A stretch of 64,000 nt of DNA from the NCBI RefSeq assembly GCF_003751445.1, contig NZ_RJUU01000001.1, positions 2,857,001 to 2,921,000 on the forward strand. Direction: 5' to 3'. Each line of letters starts with the position of its first letter. The stretch's first letter is position 1. The position numbers and the translations under genes are program-made. The notes below the pieces were generated by a model, which was given only the letters and a program-made list of their open reading frames with translations, made no database searches and had not been told where the DNA came from. This DNA comes from Streptomyces sp. 840.1. GTDB lineage: Bacteria; Actinomycetota; Actinomycetes; Streptomycetales; Streptomycetaceae. Of the stretch, positions 8,819 through 17,333 are shown one piece after another.

Positions 8819-9568
8819 ATGCATACCCTTACGCCCCTGTCCTTGAGCCCGGCTGAAGCGGTGCTTGCGCCGGGCGAGATCCATGTCTGGTCCGTCCCCC
8901 TGGACCGGGTCCCGCCTGATGGTGCGGACACCGTTCTCGACCTGGCCGAACGTGCCCGCGCGGCGCGGATCCGGCACCCCGTGGCGCGCTGGCGCTACCG
9001 GCACGCGCATCTCGCGCTGCGCAACGTTCTCGCCGGGTATCTCGGCGTGCCCGCCGACCTGCCCCGCTTCGCCCGCCGCTGCCCCGAGCCGGAGGTGTGC
9101 GGCGACTGCGGCCGCGGCCGGCCCGTGCTCGTGGACGGGCCCTGGCCGGACCTCGGGTTCAGCCTGTCGCATTCCGGGGCGGCCGCCCTGGTGGGTGTGA
9201 CGGGGCCGCCGGGACTGGTGGGGGTGGACGTCGAGCGGGTCCGTCCGGTGTTCGACTGGCGCCGGGTGCCCGAGGTGGGAAAAACAGACCGGATCAGTGG
9301 ATTCCGCATGTGGACCGCGATCGAGGCGGTGGGCAAAGCGGCCGGAACCGGACTGCGGACCCCGGTCTCGGTCGGCGAGCCCGGTGCGGGCGGGCTGCGG
9401 CGCGCGCGCCGTTCGGGAGATCCGGGTGACTGGTACGTCCACGAGGTGGACTGCCCCGACGGATACGTCGGATCGGTCGCAACGGCGTTGCCGGACGTCG
9501 TGGTAAGCGCATTCTCATGGCCACTGGAAGTGGGAGTCCGAGATGTGGGACGCGTGGAGCCGTGTTGA
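8819..9568 (+). CDS. 4'-phosphopantetheinyl transferase (Sfp type)
   Basis: A 249-residue enzyme that converts apo-carrier proteins to the holo form using CoA. The mid-protein FSLSHSGAAALVGV and GLVGVDVERVRP supply the His and Asp/Glu metal ligands. The C-terminal FRMWTAIEAVGKAAGTGL corresponds to the (F/W)-x-x-K-E-A-x-x-K signature, here with Ile in place of Lys before Glu (WTAIEA). A cysteine-rich insert (ARRCPEPEVCGDCGRGRP) precedes the core. Start at ATG 8819 with GGGAAG ~6 nt upstream. The obvious client is the ACP at 43.05-43.32 kb, the only carrier protein in the window. Confidence 0.88.
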   Translation: MHTLTPLSLSPAEAVLAPGEIHVWSVPLDRVPPDGADTVLDLAERARAARIRHPVARWRYRHAHLALRNVLAGYLGVPADLPRFARRCPEPEVCGDCGRGRPVLVDGPWPDLGFSLSHSGAAALVGVTGPPGLVGVDVERVRPVFDWRRVPEVGKTDRISGFRMWTAIEAVGKAAGTGLRTPVSVGEPGAGGLRRARRSGDPGDWYVHEVDCPDGYVGSVATALPDVVVSAFSWPLEVGVRDVGRVEPC

Positions 9569-9634
9569 CATTCTGTAACCGTACGATGATGATCCGAGGG
9601 TCGGTTTCTGGTGAGGGTGGGGGCTCTTTTAGTG

Positions 9635-10741
9635 ATGCATTCAGGATTTATTGAATCCGACACAGCCGAACAACTCCTGGGTCGGACACCCGCATTACTG
9701 TCCGACTACCGGAGCCGGCTGCAAGAGATCAAAAGCCCCCTGGTAGCAAATGACGGTGCCTGGCATGCGTGCGCGCTGCAGGCCGAGCGGATCATCCGGG
9801 ACTGTGCGGACAGCCTGCAGCACGGCCGGGCCGATGTGCGCGACACCCTGATTCAGCAGGTCGCGGGGCTGGGGGTGCAGCGCGCCACCCAGGGCATCGA
9901 CGCCGTGCACTCCATCCGTGCCGGACTGATTCTTTTCGACATCGTCTTCGACGCGCTCGGCCTGGCGATCGTGAACTCGCCCTCGGGGTTCGGCGGTTTC
10001 CAGGCCGGGGTGCGTACCTTGCAGCGGGGGATCGGCAGACGGCTGGAAGCCGGCGCGCTCGGCCACGACACCTATCTGCTGAACACCGTGCGGGAGGTCA
10101 ACGCTGCCACCCAACGGCAGCTCGCCCGCGAGATCCACGACCACCTCGGCAATCATGTGAGCCTGGCCCTGCGCCGGATAGAACTGCACGAACTGACCTG
10201 GGAATCCCGCCCGGACGAGGTCGCCGCCCGGATCGGTGCCGTCAAGGACACCCTCACCGAGTCGCTCGGGATCATCCGTGACCTGGTCACCCAGCTGCGC
10301 CGGGCCGACCGCGAGGGCACGCTGGAATCGGCGTTCACCGCGTTCCTGGAGTCGATGGAGATCACCCCCTCCAAGGTGCGGATCCAGGTCAACGGCAGCG
10401 AGGAGTGGGCCCCGCAGGACGTGCTCGACGAGGTGTTCCTCGTGGTGCGGGAGTGTCTGCGCAACTCCCTGGCGCACGCCGAGGCCGAGCACGTGCTCGC
10501 CGCGATCGACATCGCCCCGTACAAACTGCAGGCCCTGATCGAGGACGACGGCTGCGGCTTCGACGTCTCGGCGGTCGCCGTGGCGGGCAAGGCCAACGGC
10601 ATCGCCTCGGCCACCGAACGGGTCGAACTGCTCGGCGGAACGATCCTGTTCACCAGCGCCCCCGATGCCGTCGGCACCAGGGTCACGATCACGATCCCCC
10701 TGATGGACCTGCCAGGTGATTCCGTTGAACGCGCGACCTGA
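9635..10741 (+). CDS. NarL-type sensor histidine kinase (TTA-containing)
   Basis: About 368 residues. An all-helical N-terminal sensing region without obvious membrane helices (1-155) is followed by a HisKA_3 dimerisation box REIHDHLGNHVSLALRRIEL (phosphoacceptor His in EIHDH). A HATPase_c domain follows, with N-box RECLRNSLAHAEAEHV and G-box EDDGCGFD. It therefore pairs with the overlapping response regulator. Start is ambiguous: ATG 9635 (MHSGFIES) or GTG 9611; both have weak G-rich upstream sequences. Codon 21 from ATG 9635 is TTA, so translation should depend on the bldA tRNA. It probably perceives a cytoplasmic cue and controls the cluster. Confidence 0.85.
   Translation: MHSGFIESDTAEQLLGRTPALLSDYRSRLQEIKSPLVANDGAWHACALQAERIIRDCADSLQHGRADVRDTLIQQVAGLGVQRATQGIDAVHSIRAGLILFDIVFDALGLAIVNSPSGFGGFQAGVRTLQRGIGRRLEAGALGHDTYLLNTVREVNAATQRQLAREIHDHLGNHVSLALRRIELHELTWESRPDEVAARIGAVKDTLTESLGIIRDLVTQLRRADREGTLESAFTAFLESMEITPSKVRIQVNGSEEWAPQDVLDEVFLVVRECLRNSLAHAEAEHVLAAIDIAPYKLQALIEDDGCGFDVSAVAVAGKANGIASATERVELLGGTILFTSAPDAVGTRVTITIPLMDLPGDSVERAT
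9695..9697 (+). other. TTA leucine codon (bldA target) in the cluster kinase
   Basis: In the frame ...ACA CCC GCA TTA CTG TCC..., the rare Streptomyces codon TTA occurs near the 5' end of the kinase gene. If translation begins at GTG 9611, a second TTA (CTT TTA GTG) is also in frame. TTA codons link expression to the developmental tRNA encoded by bldA. Confidence 0.8.
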
Positions 10742-11399
10742 AGTGATCCGCATCCTCGCGGCCGACGACCACACGCTGCTGCGCACAGCGCTGGCCGAAC
10801 TGCTCAACGCGGAGGACGATCTGCAGGTCGTGGCCGAGGCGAGCAGCGGGCGGGGCCTCGTCGAGCTGGTGGAGCGCCACCAGCCGCACGTGGTGCTGCT
10901 CGACGTGGAAATGCCGGACCACCACCCCAGGGCGGCGGTACGCGGCCTCCTGGAGCGTTTTCCGTCGCTGCGGATCATCATCCTGACCATGTACGACGAC
11001 CAGCCGCTCGTGCACGAACTGCTGCAACTGGGCGCCCGCGGCTATCTGCACAAGAGCGTGTCGCGTGCGGCGCTGCTGAGCGCGGTGCGCAACGCCGCCC
11101 GGGAGGACGACCAGATCACCATCCTGGTGCCGCGCTCGGGCTACACCTCGGGCGGCTACCAGACGCAGGAGCAGGACGCCGGGCCGGTCTCGCCGCGCGA
11201 GCGCGAGGTGCTGACGTGCGTCGCGGAGGCCATGAGCAACCGGCAGATCGCGGCCAGGCTCGGCATCACCGAGGGCACCGTCAAGCGTCATCTGCGCAAT
11301 ATCTTCGACAAGTTGGAAGCGGTCTCGCGCATAGACGCGGTGAACAAGGCGCTGGCGCAGAAGCTGATCGCCGCCCCGCGCGGCCGCTCGATGCGCTGA
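10716..11399 (+). CDS. NarL/FixJ-family response regulator
   Basis: A 227-residue two-domain regulator. The receiver domain (about 10-125) has the acidic pair ADD, phosphoacceptor Asp63 in LLDVEMPD, Thr in ILTMYDD and Lys in YLHKSVS. The LuxR-type helix-turn-helix (about 160-220) contains SPREREVLTCVAEAMSNRQI and GITEGTVKRHLRNIF. It overlaps the kinase gene by 26 nt; a TTG at 10725 preceded by AGGTGA is an alternative start. Kinase and regulator are the only two-component pair in the cluster, making this the prime pathway-specific regulator along with the MocR protein downstream. Confidence 0.9.
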   Translation: MIPLNARPEVIRILAADDHTLLRTALAELLNAEDDLQVVAEASSGRGLVELVERHQPHVVLLDVEMPDHHPRAAVRGLLERFPSLRIIILTMYDDQPLVHELLQLGARGYLHKSVSRAALLSAVRNAAREDDQITILVPRSGYTSGGYQTQEQDAGPVSPREREVLTCVAEAMSNRQIAARLGITEGTVKRHLRNIFDKLEAVSRIDAVNKALAQKLIAAPRGRSMR

Positions 11400-11436
11400 C
11401 GAGCTCGTCGGGGCGTGGCCGCAGTTCCGGCCGTGT

Positions 11437-12837
11437 TCAGCCCCGGGCGGCTTCCCGGTAGGCGGCGCCGATCGCCTCCACGGCGTCCGAGATGCCCGTG
11501 AGGGGCAGCGAGCCGTAGCCCAGGAGCAGTCCCGGTGCGCCCGGCATCCCGCTGAACCGGAACTGCCGGCCGCTGCGGACCAGCACCGAGCGGCGCTGGG
11601 CACCGTGCACCACGGCCGCCTCGTCCGTGCCGGGGGGCAGTACGGCGTAGCTGTGCAGGCCGGCCGCGCAGCCGATGAGCCGGGCCTCCGGCAGGGACTC
11701 GTGGACGGCCGCCGCCAGCGCCTCGCGGCGGGAGCGGTAGCGGGAGCGGACCCGGCGCAGGTGCCGGTCCAGCAGTCCGCTGCGCATCAGCTCGGCGAAG
11801 GCCAGCTGGGTGAGGGTGTCGGAGCCCTGGTCCTGGCGGGAGCGGACCCGTTCCATCAGCGGGTACAGCTTCGGGGGTATCGCCAGCCAGCCCAGCCGCA
11901 GCCCCGGTACCAGGACCTTGCTGGTGGTGCCCGCGTACACCACCCGTTCCGGGTCGCCCTCCTGGAGGGCGGTGGGCCGGGCCCCCCGGTCGAACCAGAA
12001 CTCGCCGTCGTAGTCGTCCTCGATGATCCAGCCGTCCCGGGCCCGCGCCCAGGCCAGCAGCTGCTGCCGGCGCTCCGGCGACATCATGACGCCGGTCGGG
12101 AACTGGTGGGCGGGGGTGACCAGGACCGCGCGGGCGCCCGAGCGGTCCAGGGCCTCGACGATCAGGCCCTCCTCGTCCACCGGCACCCCGACCGGGGTTA
12201 TCCCGGTGTCCAGGATGAACCGGCGCTGCCCGTTGTGGCCCGGCTCCTCGATGGCCAGTTCATGGATGCCCAGGCGCTGCAGGGAGTCGGCCAGCAGCGC
12301 CAGACCCTGCGCGAAGCCCGCGGTGACCATCACCTGGCCCGGCTCGGTGTGCACCGAGCGCACCCGGCCCAGATAGGCGGAGAGTTCATTGCGCAACTCC
12401 GCGATTCCGGCGACCGGCGGGTAGTCCATCCCTTCCCGGCCGACATTCTGCAGCACCTTCGTATAGGAGTTGAGCCACTCCTGGCGCGGGAAATTCGACA
12501 GGTTCGCGATGCCGACCCGGAGATCCCAGCGGGCACTTGTGGCCGGACGGGAATCCAGCAGCGAGGTGTCGCCCGCGCTCTCCGGCAGCTTCCGGGCCAC
12601 ATGCGTGCCCGAGCCGCGGACCGCGTCCAGGTACCCCTCGGCGATCAGCTGCTCGTAGGCCTCGACCACCACACTGCGCGAAAGCCCCAGGTCCAGGGCG
12701 AGTTGACGACTCGAGGGCAAGCGTGACCCGGGGTGCAGCACCCGGTCCTCGACCCGGCTCTTGATGGCGTTCTGGAGCTGTGCGGTGAGCGGTACAGCCG
12801 AGTCTCGGTCCACTTGGACCGACAGGTACCAGGCCAT
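11437..12837 (-). CDS. MocR/PdxR-type GntR transcriptional regulator
   Basis: A 466-residue fusion of an N-terminal winged helix (GSRLPSSRQLALDLGLSRSV, YEQLIAEGYLDAVRGSGTHVA) to a fold-type I aminotransferase-like domain. The latter keeps the PLP lysine region YAGTTSKVLVPGLRLGW, DDYDGEF and the NxxxP-like segments, so it probably binds PLP or an external amine as effector. Start at ATG 12837 (MAWYLSVQVD). It is divergent from the nucleotide-sugar dehydrogenase that opens the large plus-strand operon, a typical MocR arrangement for controlling the neighbour. With two PLP aminotransferases and an amino-acid pathway next door, an amine or PLP-linked effector is plausible. Confidence 0.9.
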   Translation of the reverse strand: MAWYLSVQVDRDSAVPLTAQLQNAIKSRVEDRVLHPGSRLPSSRQLALDLGLSRSVVVEAYEQLIAEGYLDAVRGSGTHVARKLPESAGDTSLLDSRPATSARWDLRVGIANLSNFPRQEWLNSYTKVLQNVGREGMDYPPVAGIAELRNELSAYLGRVRSVHTEPGQVMVTAGFAQGLALLADSLQRLGIHELAIEEPGHNGQRRFILDTGITPVGVPVDEEGLIVEALDRSGARAVLVTPAHQFPTGVMMSPERRQQLLAWARARDGWIIEDDYDGEFWFDRGARPTALQEGDPERVVYAGTTSKVLVPGLRLGWLAIPPKLYPLMERVRSRQDQGSDTLTQLAFAELMRSGLLDRHLRRVRSRYRSRREALAAAVHESLPEARLIGCAAGLHSYAVLPPGTDEAAVVHGAQRRSVLVRSGRQFRFSGMPGAPGLLLGYGSLPLTGISDAVEAIGAAYREAARG

Positions 12838-12944
12838 CTGGTCTGCTCCGTCTCCCCCGCAGTGGTCTGGGTGGTCCCCCTGGCCCACTGGCCTAATGGA
12901 TCACGCCAACGGCCTTTATTTATAGCACTCAGAGGGAGAATCCC
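12838..12944. promoter_or_regulatory. Divergent promoter with direct repeats (MocR / sugar dehydrogenase)
   Basis: Three direct repeats of TGGTC(TG) occur at about 12839-12845, 12863-12869 and 12872-12876. MocR proteins bind direct repeats in divergent promoters, so these are candidate sites. An AT-rich TTTATTTATA stretch (about 12915-12924) may contain the -10 region of the plus-strand operon. GAGGGAGA precedes ATG 12945. Confidence 0.4.
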
Positions 12945-14285
12945 ATGGCTGCAATGACTGGCGTAATCGCTCCCGCGATTCACGGGCGGGACGGCGCACA
13001 GGTCTTCGACGAGAAGATCGGGAGCCGTACCCTGCGCGTGGGAATCGTCGGACTCGGCTACACCGGTCTCCCGCTCGGTCTCGGTTTCGCCACGGCGGGC
13101 CTTCCGGTCCGCGGGCTGGACACGGACGCGGAGCGGGTCGACCGGGTGGCGCGCGGCAGTTCCTATCTGCCGGATGTGAGCGATGCCGAACTCGCTTCGG
13201 TCAGCCGCAAGTTGAGCGCCACCACCGAGCCGGGCGAGCTGGCCGGCTCGGACGTGCTGATCGTCTGCGTCCCGACCCCGGTCACCGGTGACCAGCAGGC
13301 CAACCTGGATTACGTCAACTCCGCGATGGACTCGGTGGCGCCGCTGCTGCGCCGGGGGACGCTGCTGATCCTCCAGTCCACCGTCCCGCCGGGCACCACC
13401 GCCGCCGCCGCGGCCGCCCTCGCGGACGCCACCGGCCTCGAGCCGGGCACCGACTTCCACATGGCGATGGCCCCGGAGCGGGTCGACCCCGCCAACACCG
13501 GCGGCTGGAACCTGGCCAACACCCCGAAGGTGGTGGGCGGTCTCACCGAGGAGTGCACCCGCCGCGCGGCCGCCCTGTTCGGGCTGGTCTGCGAGACGGT
13601 GGTGCCGGTCTCGCGCACCGAGGTCGCGGAGCTGTCGAAGGTCTTCGAGAACACCTTCCGGCTGGTCAACATCAGCCTCACGCTGGAACTCTCCGACCTG
13701 TGCCGGCAGCTCGAGATACCGGTCCGCGAGGTGATCGACGCCGCCTCCACCAAGCCCTACGGATTCCTTCCGCACTACCCGGGGCCCGGAGTGGGCGGCG
13801 AGTGCATCCCCGTCGACCCGCTGTTCCTGCGCGAGGCCGCCGACCGGCTCGGCACCGACATGAAGCTGGTGGCCGCCGCGTTCGAGCGGGTGGAGCAGCG
13901 CCCCGGCCAGGTCGTGGACCGGCTGGCCGAGCTGATCGGCGCCCGCGGCTCCGCGCTGAGCGGCGCCAAGGTCCTCGTGGTCGGCGTCAGTTACAAGTCC
14001 GGCGTCGCGGACCTGCGCAACGCCCCCGCCCTCGACGTCATCCGGGGGCTGCGCTCCGCCGGGGCCACCGTCTCCTACCACGACCCGCTCGTCCCGGACC
14101 TCGTCGTGGACGGGCAGCCGGTCGCGGCGGCCGAGTGGGCGGTGACGGAGCTCGCGCAGCTGGACGCCGCGGTACTGGTCACCGCCGTCCCCGGGCTCGA
14201 GCAGGACCTCCTGTGGGGCATCCCGCCGATCGTCCTGGACACCCACAACAAGCTTGAGGCGGCCAGCAATGTGGCGGTGCTGTGA
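12945..14285 (+). CDS. UDP-glucose/UDP-N-acetylhexosamine 6-dehydrogenase family (WbpA/WecC-like)
   Basis: A 446-residue NAD-dependent four-electron dehydrogenase that oxidises C6 of a sugar nucleotide to a uronate. The N-terminal Rossmann motif is VGIVGLGYTGLPLG (G36-x-G38-x-x-G41). The central dimer helix contains ELSKVFENTFRLVNI, and the catalytic Cys287 is in GPGVGGECIPVDP. The GG-x-CIPVDP form is closer to UDP-GlcNAc/UDP-ManNAc dehydrogenases than to UDP-glucose dehydrogenase, but substrate choice is inference. It is first in a long operon and overlaps trpD by ATGA. With DegT aminotransferases and Gfo/Idh enzymes downstream it recalls the WbpA-WbpB-WbpE route to 3-amino uronates. Confidence 0.88.
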   Translation: MAAMTGVIAPAIHGRDGAQVFDEKIGSRTLRVGIVGLGYTGLPLGLGFATAGLPVRGLDTDAERVDRVARGSSYLPDVSDAELASVSRKLSATTEPGELAGSDVLIVCVPTPVTGDQQANLDYVNSAMDSVAPLLRRGTLLILQSTVPPGTTAAAAAALADATGLEPGTDFHMAMAPERVDPANTGGWNLANTPKVVGGLTEECTRRAAALFGLVCETVVPVSRTEVAELSKVFENTFRLVNISLTLELSDLCRQLEIPVREVIDAASTKPYGFLPHYPGPGVGGECIPVDPLFLREAADRLGTDMKLVAAAFERVEQRPGQVVDRLAELIGARGSALSGAKVLVVGVSYKSGVADLRNAPALDVIRGLRSAGATVSYHDPLVPDLVVDGQPVAAAEWAVTELAQLDAAVLVTAVPGLEQDLLWGIPPIVLDTHNKLEAASNVAVL

Positions 14286-15352
14286 TGGCAGCCACCCTGC
14301 TCGGCGGCCGTGCGCTCCCCGCCGTCACCAGGGACGCGGTCGCGGGCCGGACGGTGTCCTCCGAGGCGGCCCGGGAGGCGGTCGCGGAGCTGCTGGACGA
14401 GACGACGGGCGAGGTGGAGGCCGCGGCCTTCCTGACCGCGGTCGCGGTCGGCGGGGCCACCCCGGTCCTGGTGGCGGCGGCGGTGCGGGCGGTGCTCGCG
14501 GTGGCCAGGCCGGTCGGCTGGACGGGACCGGCGGTCGATGTGGTCGGCACCGGTGGTGACGGCAGCGGCTCGGTCAACATCTCCACCCTGGCCGCGCTGG
14601 TCGCCGCCTCGGCCGGGGCGACCGTAGCCAAGGCCGGCAACCGGGCGGCGACCTCCTCCTGCGGCAGCGCCGACCTGCTGGAGGCCCTGGGCATCGACCT
14701 CGACCCCGGGGAGCGCATCGGGGAGCTGCTGGCCGGCCACCGGTTCGCGTTCCTCTTCACCCCCGCGCTCCACCCGGCGCTGCGCAGGCTGGCCCCGGTC
14801 CGCCGCCGGCTCGGCTTCCGCACCCTGTTCAACCTGTCGGGGCCGCTCGCCAACCCCGTACCCCTGACCGGCCGGCTCATCGGCACCGCGACCCGGCAGG
14901 ACCAGGAGGTCCTGGCACAGGCCGCCGCCCTGCTCGGCTACCGGCGCACCTGGGTCATCCAGGGCTACGACGGGATGGACGAGCTGACCACCTCGGGCCC
15001 CGCCCGGGTGCTCCAGGCGGACGGCGGCGAACTCACCGAGTCCACCGTCGACCCCGCCGGGCTGCCCCTGCGCCCGGCGGGCCGCGCCGAGCTGGCCGGC
15101 GGTGACCCGGCACGCAACGCCGTCCTCGCCCGCCAGGTCCTGGCCGGCACGGCGCCCCGCCCGCTGCTCGACACGGTGCTGCTGAACGCGGCGGCCGTCC
15201 TCCAGCTCGCCGGACAGGCACCGGACCTGCCGTCCGCGCTCACCCTCGCCCGCGACGCCGTAGAGCGGGGAGCACCGGCCGAACTGGCCGTCCGGCTCGC
15301 CGCGCCGCACGCCCGCCCCGCCCGCACCACGATCACCCGGGAGAGCCTCTGA
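14285..15352 (+). CDS. trpD: Anthranilate phosphoribosyltransferase (cluster copy)
   Basis: A 355-residue TrpD. It transfers the phosphoribosyl group of PRPP to the amino group of anthranilate. The PRPP/Mg loop is DVVGTGGDGSGSVNIST, followed by KAGNRAATSSCGSADLLEALG, which binds anthranilate and PRPP. The GYDGMDELT segment supplies the acidic metal ligands. Start at ATG 14285 within the TGA of the preceding gene; TrpD in turn ends in an ATGA overlap with trpC. Lys replaces neither of the usual PRPP residues, but KAGNR takes the place of the common KHGNR. Primary-metabolic trpD is expected elsewhere, so this is probably a dedicated supply or analogue-specific enzyme. Confidence 0.93.
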   Translation: MAATLLGGRALPAVTRDAVAGRTVSSEAAREAVAELLDETTGEVEAAAFLTAVAVGGATPVLVAAAVRAVLAVARPVGWTGPAVDVVGTGGDGSGSVNISTLAALVAASAGATVAKAGNRAATSSCGSADLLEALGIDLDPGERIGELLAGHRFAFLFTPALHPALRRLAPVRRRLGFRTLFNLSGPLANPVPLTGRLIGTATRQDQEVLAQAAALLGYRRTWVIQGYDGMDELTTSGPARVLQADGGELTESTVDPAGLPLRPAGRAELAGGDPARNAVLARQVLAGTAPRPLLDTVLLNAAAVLQLAGQAPDLPSALTLARDAVERGAPAELAVRLAAPHARPARTTITRESL

Positions 15353-16149
15353 TGGCCACGCACCTCGATGAGATAGTCGCCGCCAAACGCGCCGCCTGGA
15401 GCGGCCCGGCGGCAGCCGACGCGGCCGCCCGAGGCCGCCGCAAGGCCGCCGTACCCGGCCGGTTCGCCGCCGCACTGGGCGGTCCCGAGATCTCGGTCAT
15501 CGCCGAGATCAAGCCGAAGTCCCCGTCCAAGGGACAGCTCCTGGACCCCGGACAGGCCGTCCCCACCGCCAGGAAGTACATCGACGGAGGCGCCTCGGCC
15601 ATCTCCGTACTCGGTGACACGCCCTTCTTCGGCGGCTCGCCGGAGCTGGTCCGTACCGTCGCGGAGCACCCGGACGTCACCGTGCCCGTCCTGTTCAAGG
15701 ACTTCATGGTCGACATCCGGCAGCTGACGCTCGCCCACGACAGCGGCGCCGACGGCGTCCTGATCATCGCCCGCGCCGTCGGCGACGCCCTGCTGACCGA
15801 CCTGGTGCAGACCGCGCACGGTCTCGGCCTCGACGCACTGGTGGAGACCTTCACCCAGGACGAGGTGGACCGGGCGCTCGGCTCCGGGGCCCGCATCATC
15901 GGCATCAACAACCGGGATCTGCAGACCTTCTCGGTCGACCTGGACAACTCGGCCAGGCTCCGCCGCGACATCCCGCGCGGCGTACTGACCGTCAGCGAGA
16001 GCGGCCTTCGCGGCCGGCCCGACATCGAACGCATCGCGGCGCACGGCTTCGACGCCGCGCTCATCGGTGAATCCCTGCTCAGCAGCCCCGACCCCGCCGC
16101 CCAGCTGCGGTCCTTCACCGGGGTCCCCATTCTGGAGGTGGCCTCGTGA
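15352..16149 (+). CDS. trpC: Indole-3-glycerol phosphate synthase (cluster copy)
   Basis: A 265-residue (beta/alpha)8 enzyme that closes the pyrrole ring of CdRP to give indole-3-glycerol phosphate. Characteristic IGPS elements are all present: AEIKPKSPSKG, the catalytic lysine in LFKDFMVD, ALVETF, IGINNRDLQTF, SESGLRG and GFDAALIGESLL. It is monofunctional (no TrpF half) and full length. ATG 15352 overlaps the trpD stop and GTG of trpB overlaps its own stop, so it is tightly coupled in the operon. Confidence 0.95.
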   Translation: MATHLDEIVAAKRAAWSGPAAADAAARGRRKAAVPGRFAAALGGPEISVIAEIKPKSPSKGQLLDPGQAVPTARKYIDGGASAISVLGDTPFFGGSPELVRTVAEHPDVTVPVLFKDFMVDIRQLTLAHDSGADGVLIIARAVGDALLTDLVQTAHGLGLDALVETFTQDEVDRALGSGARIIGINNRDLQTFSVDLDNSARLRRDIPRGVLTVSESGLRGRPDIERIAAHGFDAALIGESLLSSPDPAAQLRSFTGVPILEVAS

Positions 16150-17333
16150 ACGGCCGATTCGGCGAGTACGGCGGACAGTTCGTCGCGGAGACCCTGGTGG
16201 GCCCGCTGCAGGAGCTGGAGGAGGAGTACCAGAAGGCCCTGGTCGACCCGGAGTTCAACGCGGAGCTCGACAAGCTGCTCAAGATGTTCGTCGGGCGGCC
16301 CACCCCGATCACCGAGCTGCACCGGCTCGGCGTCACCGAGAACGGCGTCAAGCTGTGGCTCAAGCGGGAGGACCTCACCCACACCGGCGCCCACAAGATC
16401 AACAACTCGGTCGGGCAGGCGCTCCTCGCCCGCCGCCTGGGCAAGAAGCAGATCATCGCGGAGACCGGCGCCGGCCAGCACGGCGTGGCCGTGGCCGCAG
16501 CCTGCGCCTACCTCGGCCTCGAGGCCACCATCTACATGGGCCGGGTCGACGCCGAGCGCCAGGCACCCAACGTGCAGCGGATGGAGCTGCTCGGCGCCCG
16601 CGTCGTGCTGGTCGACCTCGGCACGGCGACCCTGAAGGACGCCATCAACGCCGCGATCCGCGAGTGGATCGCCCGCCCCGACACCACGCACTACCTGCTC
16701 GGCTCGGTCGTCGGCCCGCACCCCTTCCCCACCATCGTGCGCAACTTCCAGTCGGTCATCGGCCGCGAGGCCCGCGCCCAGTTCCTGGAGGAGAACGACC
16801 GGCTGCCCGACGCGGTCGTGGCCTGCGTCGGCGGCGGCTCCAACGCGGCCGGCATGTTCAGCGCCTTCCTCGACGACCCGGTCCGCCTCGTCGGCGTACA
16901 GGCCGCAGGCGAGGGCAAGGGCGGTCAGGGCGGCCACGCGGCCCCGCTGCTCTACGGCGACCCGGGCGTCCTGCAGGGCACCCGCACCTACCTGCTCCAG
17001 GACGACGACGGGCAGATCCAGCTCACCCACTCCATCGCACCCGGCCTCGACTACGCGGGCGTCGGCCCCGAGCACTCGCACTACAAGGACACCGGGAAGG
17101 TCGAGTACATCTCCGCCTCCGACGACGAGGCGCTGGACGCGTTCGCCGCGCTCAGCTCGCAGGAGGGCATCCTCCCGGCCCTGGAGTCCGCCCACGCGGT
17201 GGCCGGCGCTCTGAAGGTGGCCCGCCAGTCCGCACCCGGCAGCACCGTCCTCGTCAACCTCTCCGGCCGGGGTGACAAGGACCTCACCTCCGCCATGGCC
17301 GCCCTGAAGCAGCGTGAGGAGACCGCCCGATGA
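16146..17333 (+). CDS. trpB: Tryptophan synthase beta subunit (cluster copy)
   Basis: A 395-residue PLP enzyme that joins indole to serine. The PLP lysine is Lys84 in HTGAHKINN. The catalytic Glu sits in ETGAGQHGVA, the phosphate loop is CVGGGSNAAG, and GRGDKDL is near the end. It begins almost directly at GRFGEYGGQFV, so it lacks the ~20-residue leader common in actinobacterial TrpB; in this it looks more like the short enterobacterial form. This may hint at a different ancestry from the housekeeping copy. It starts at GTG 16146 overlapping the trpC stop, and overlaps trpA by ATGA. Confidence 0.95.
   Translation: MNGRFGEYGGQFVAETLVGPLQELEEEYQKALVDPEFNAELDKLLKMFVGRPTPITELHRLGVTENGVKLWLKREDLTHTGAHKINNSVGQALLARRLGKKQIIAETGAGQHGVAVAAACAYLGLEATIYMGRVDAERQAPNVQRMELLGARVVLVDLGTATLKDAINAAIREWIARPDTTHYLLGSVVGPHPFPTIVRNFQSVIGREARAQFLEENDRLPDAVVACVGGGSNAAGMFSAFLDDPVRLVGVQAAGEGKGGQGGHAAPLLYGDPGVLQGTRTYLLQDDDGQIQLTHSIAPGLDYAGVGPEHSHYKDTGKVEYISASDDEALDAFAALSSQEGILPALESAHAVAGALKVARQSAPGSTVLVNLSGRGDKDLTSAMAALKQREETAR

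Noticed and set aside
11398..11409. GACGAGCTCGTC perfect palindrome after the response regulator
   Set aside because: Twelve-base GC palindromes are common in this composition and it overlaps the stop codon; not convincing as terminator or operator.
12945..14285. Calling this gene UDP-glucose dehydrogenase (ugd)
   Set aside because: The active-site motif GGECIPVDP is closer to N-acetylhexosamine dehydrogenases; the substrate is left open.
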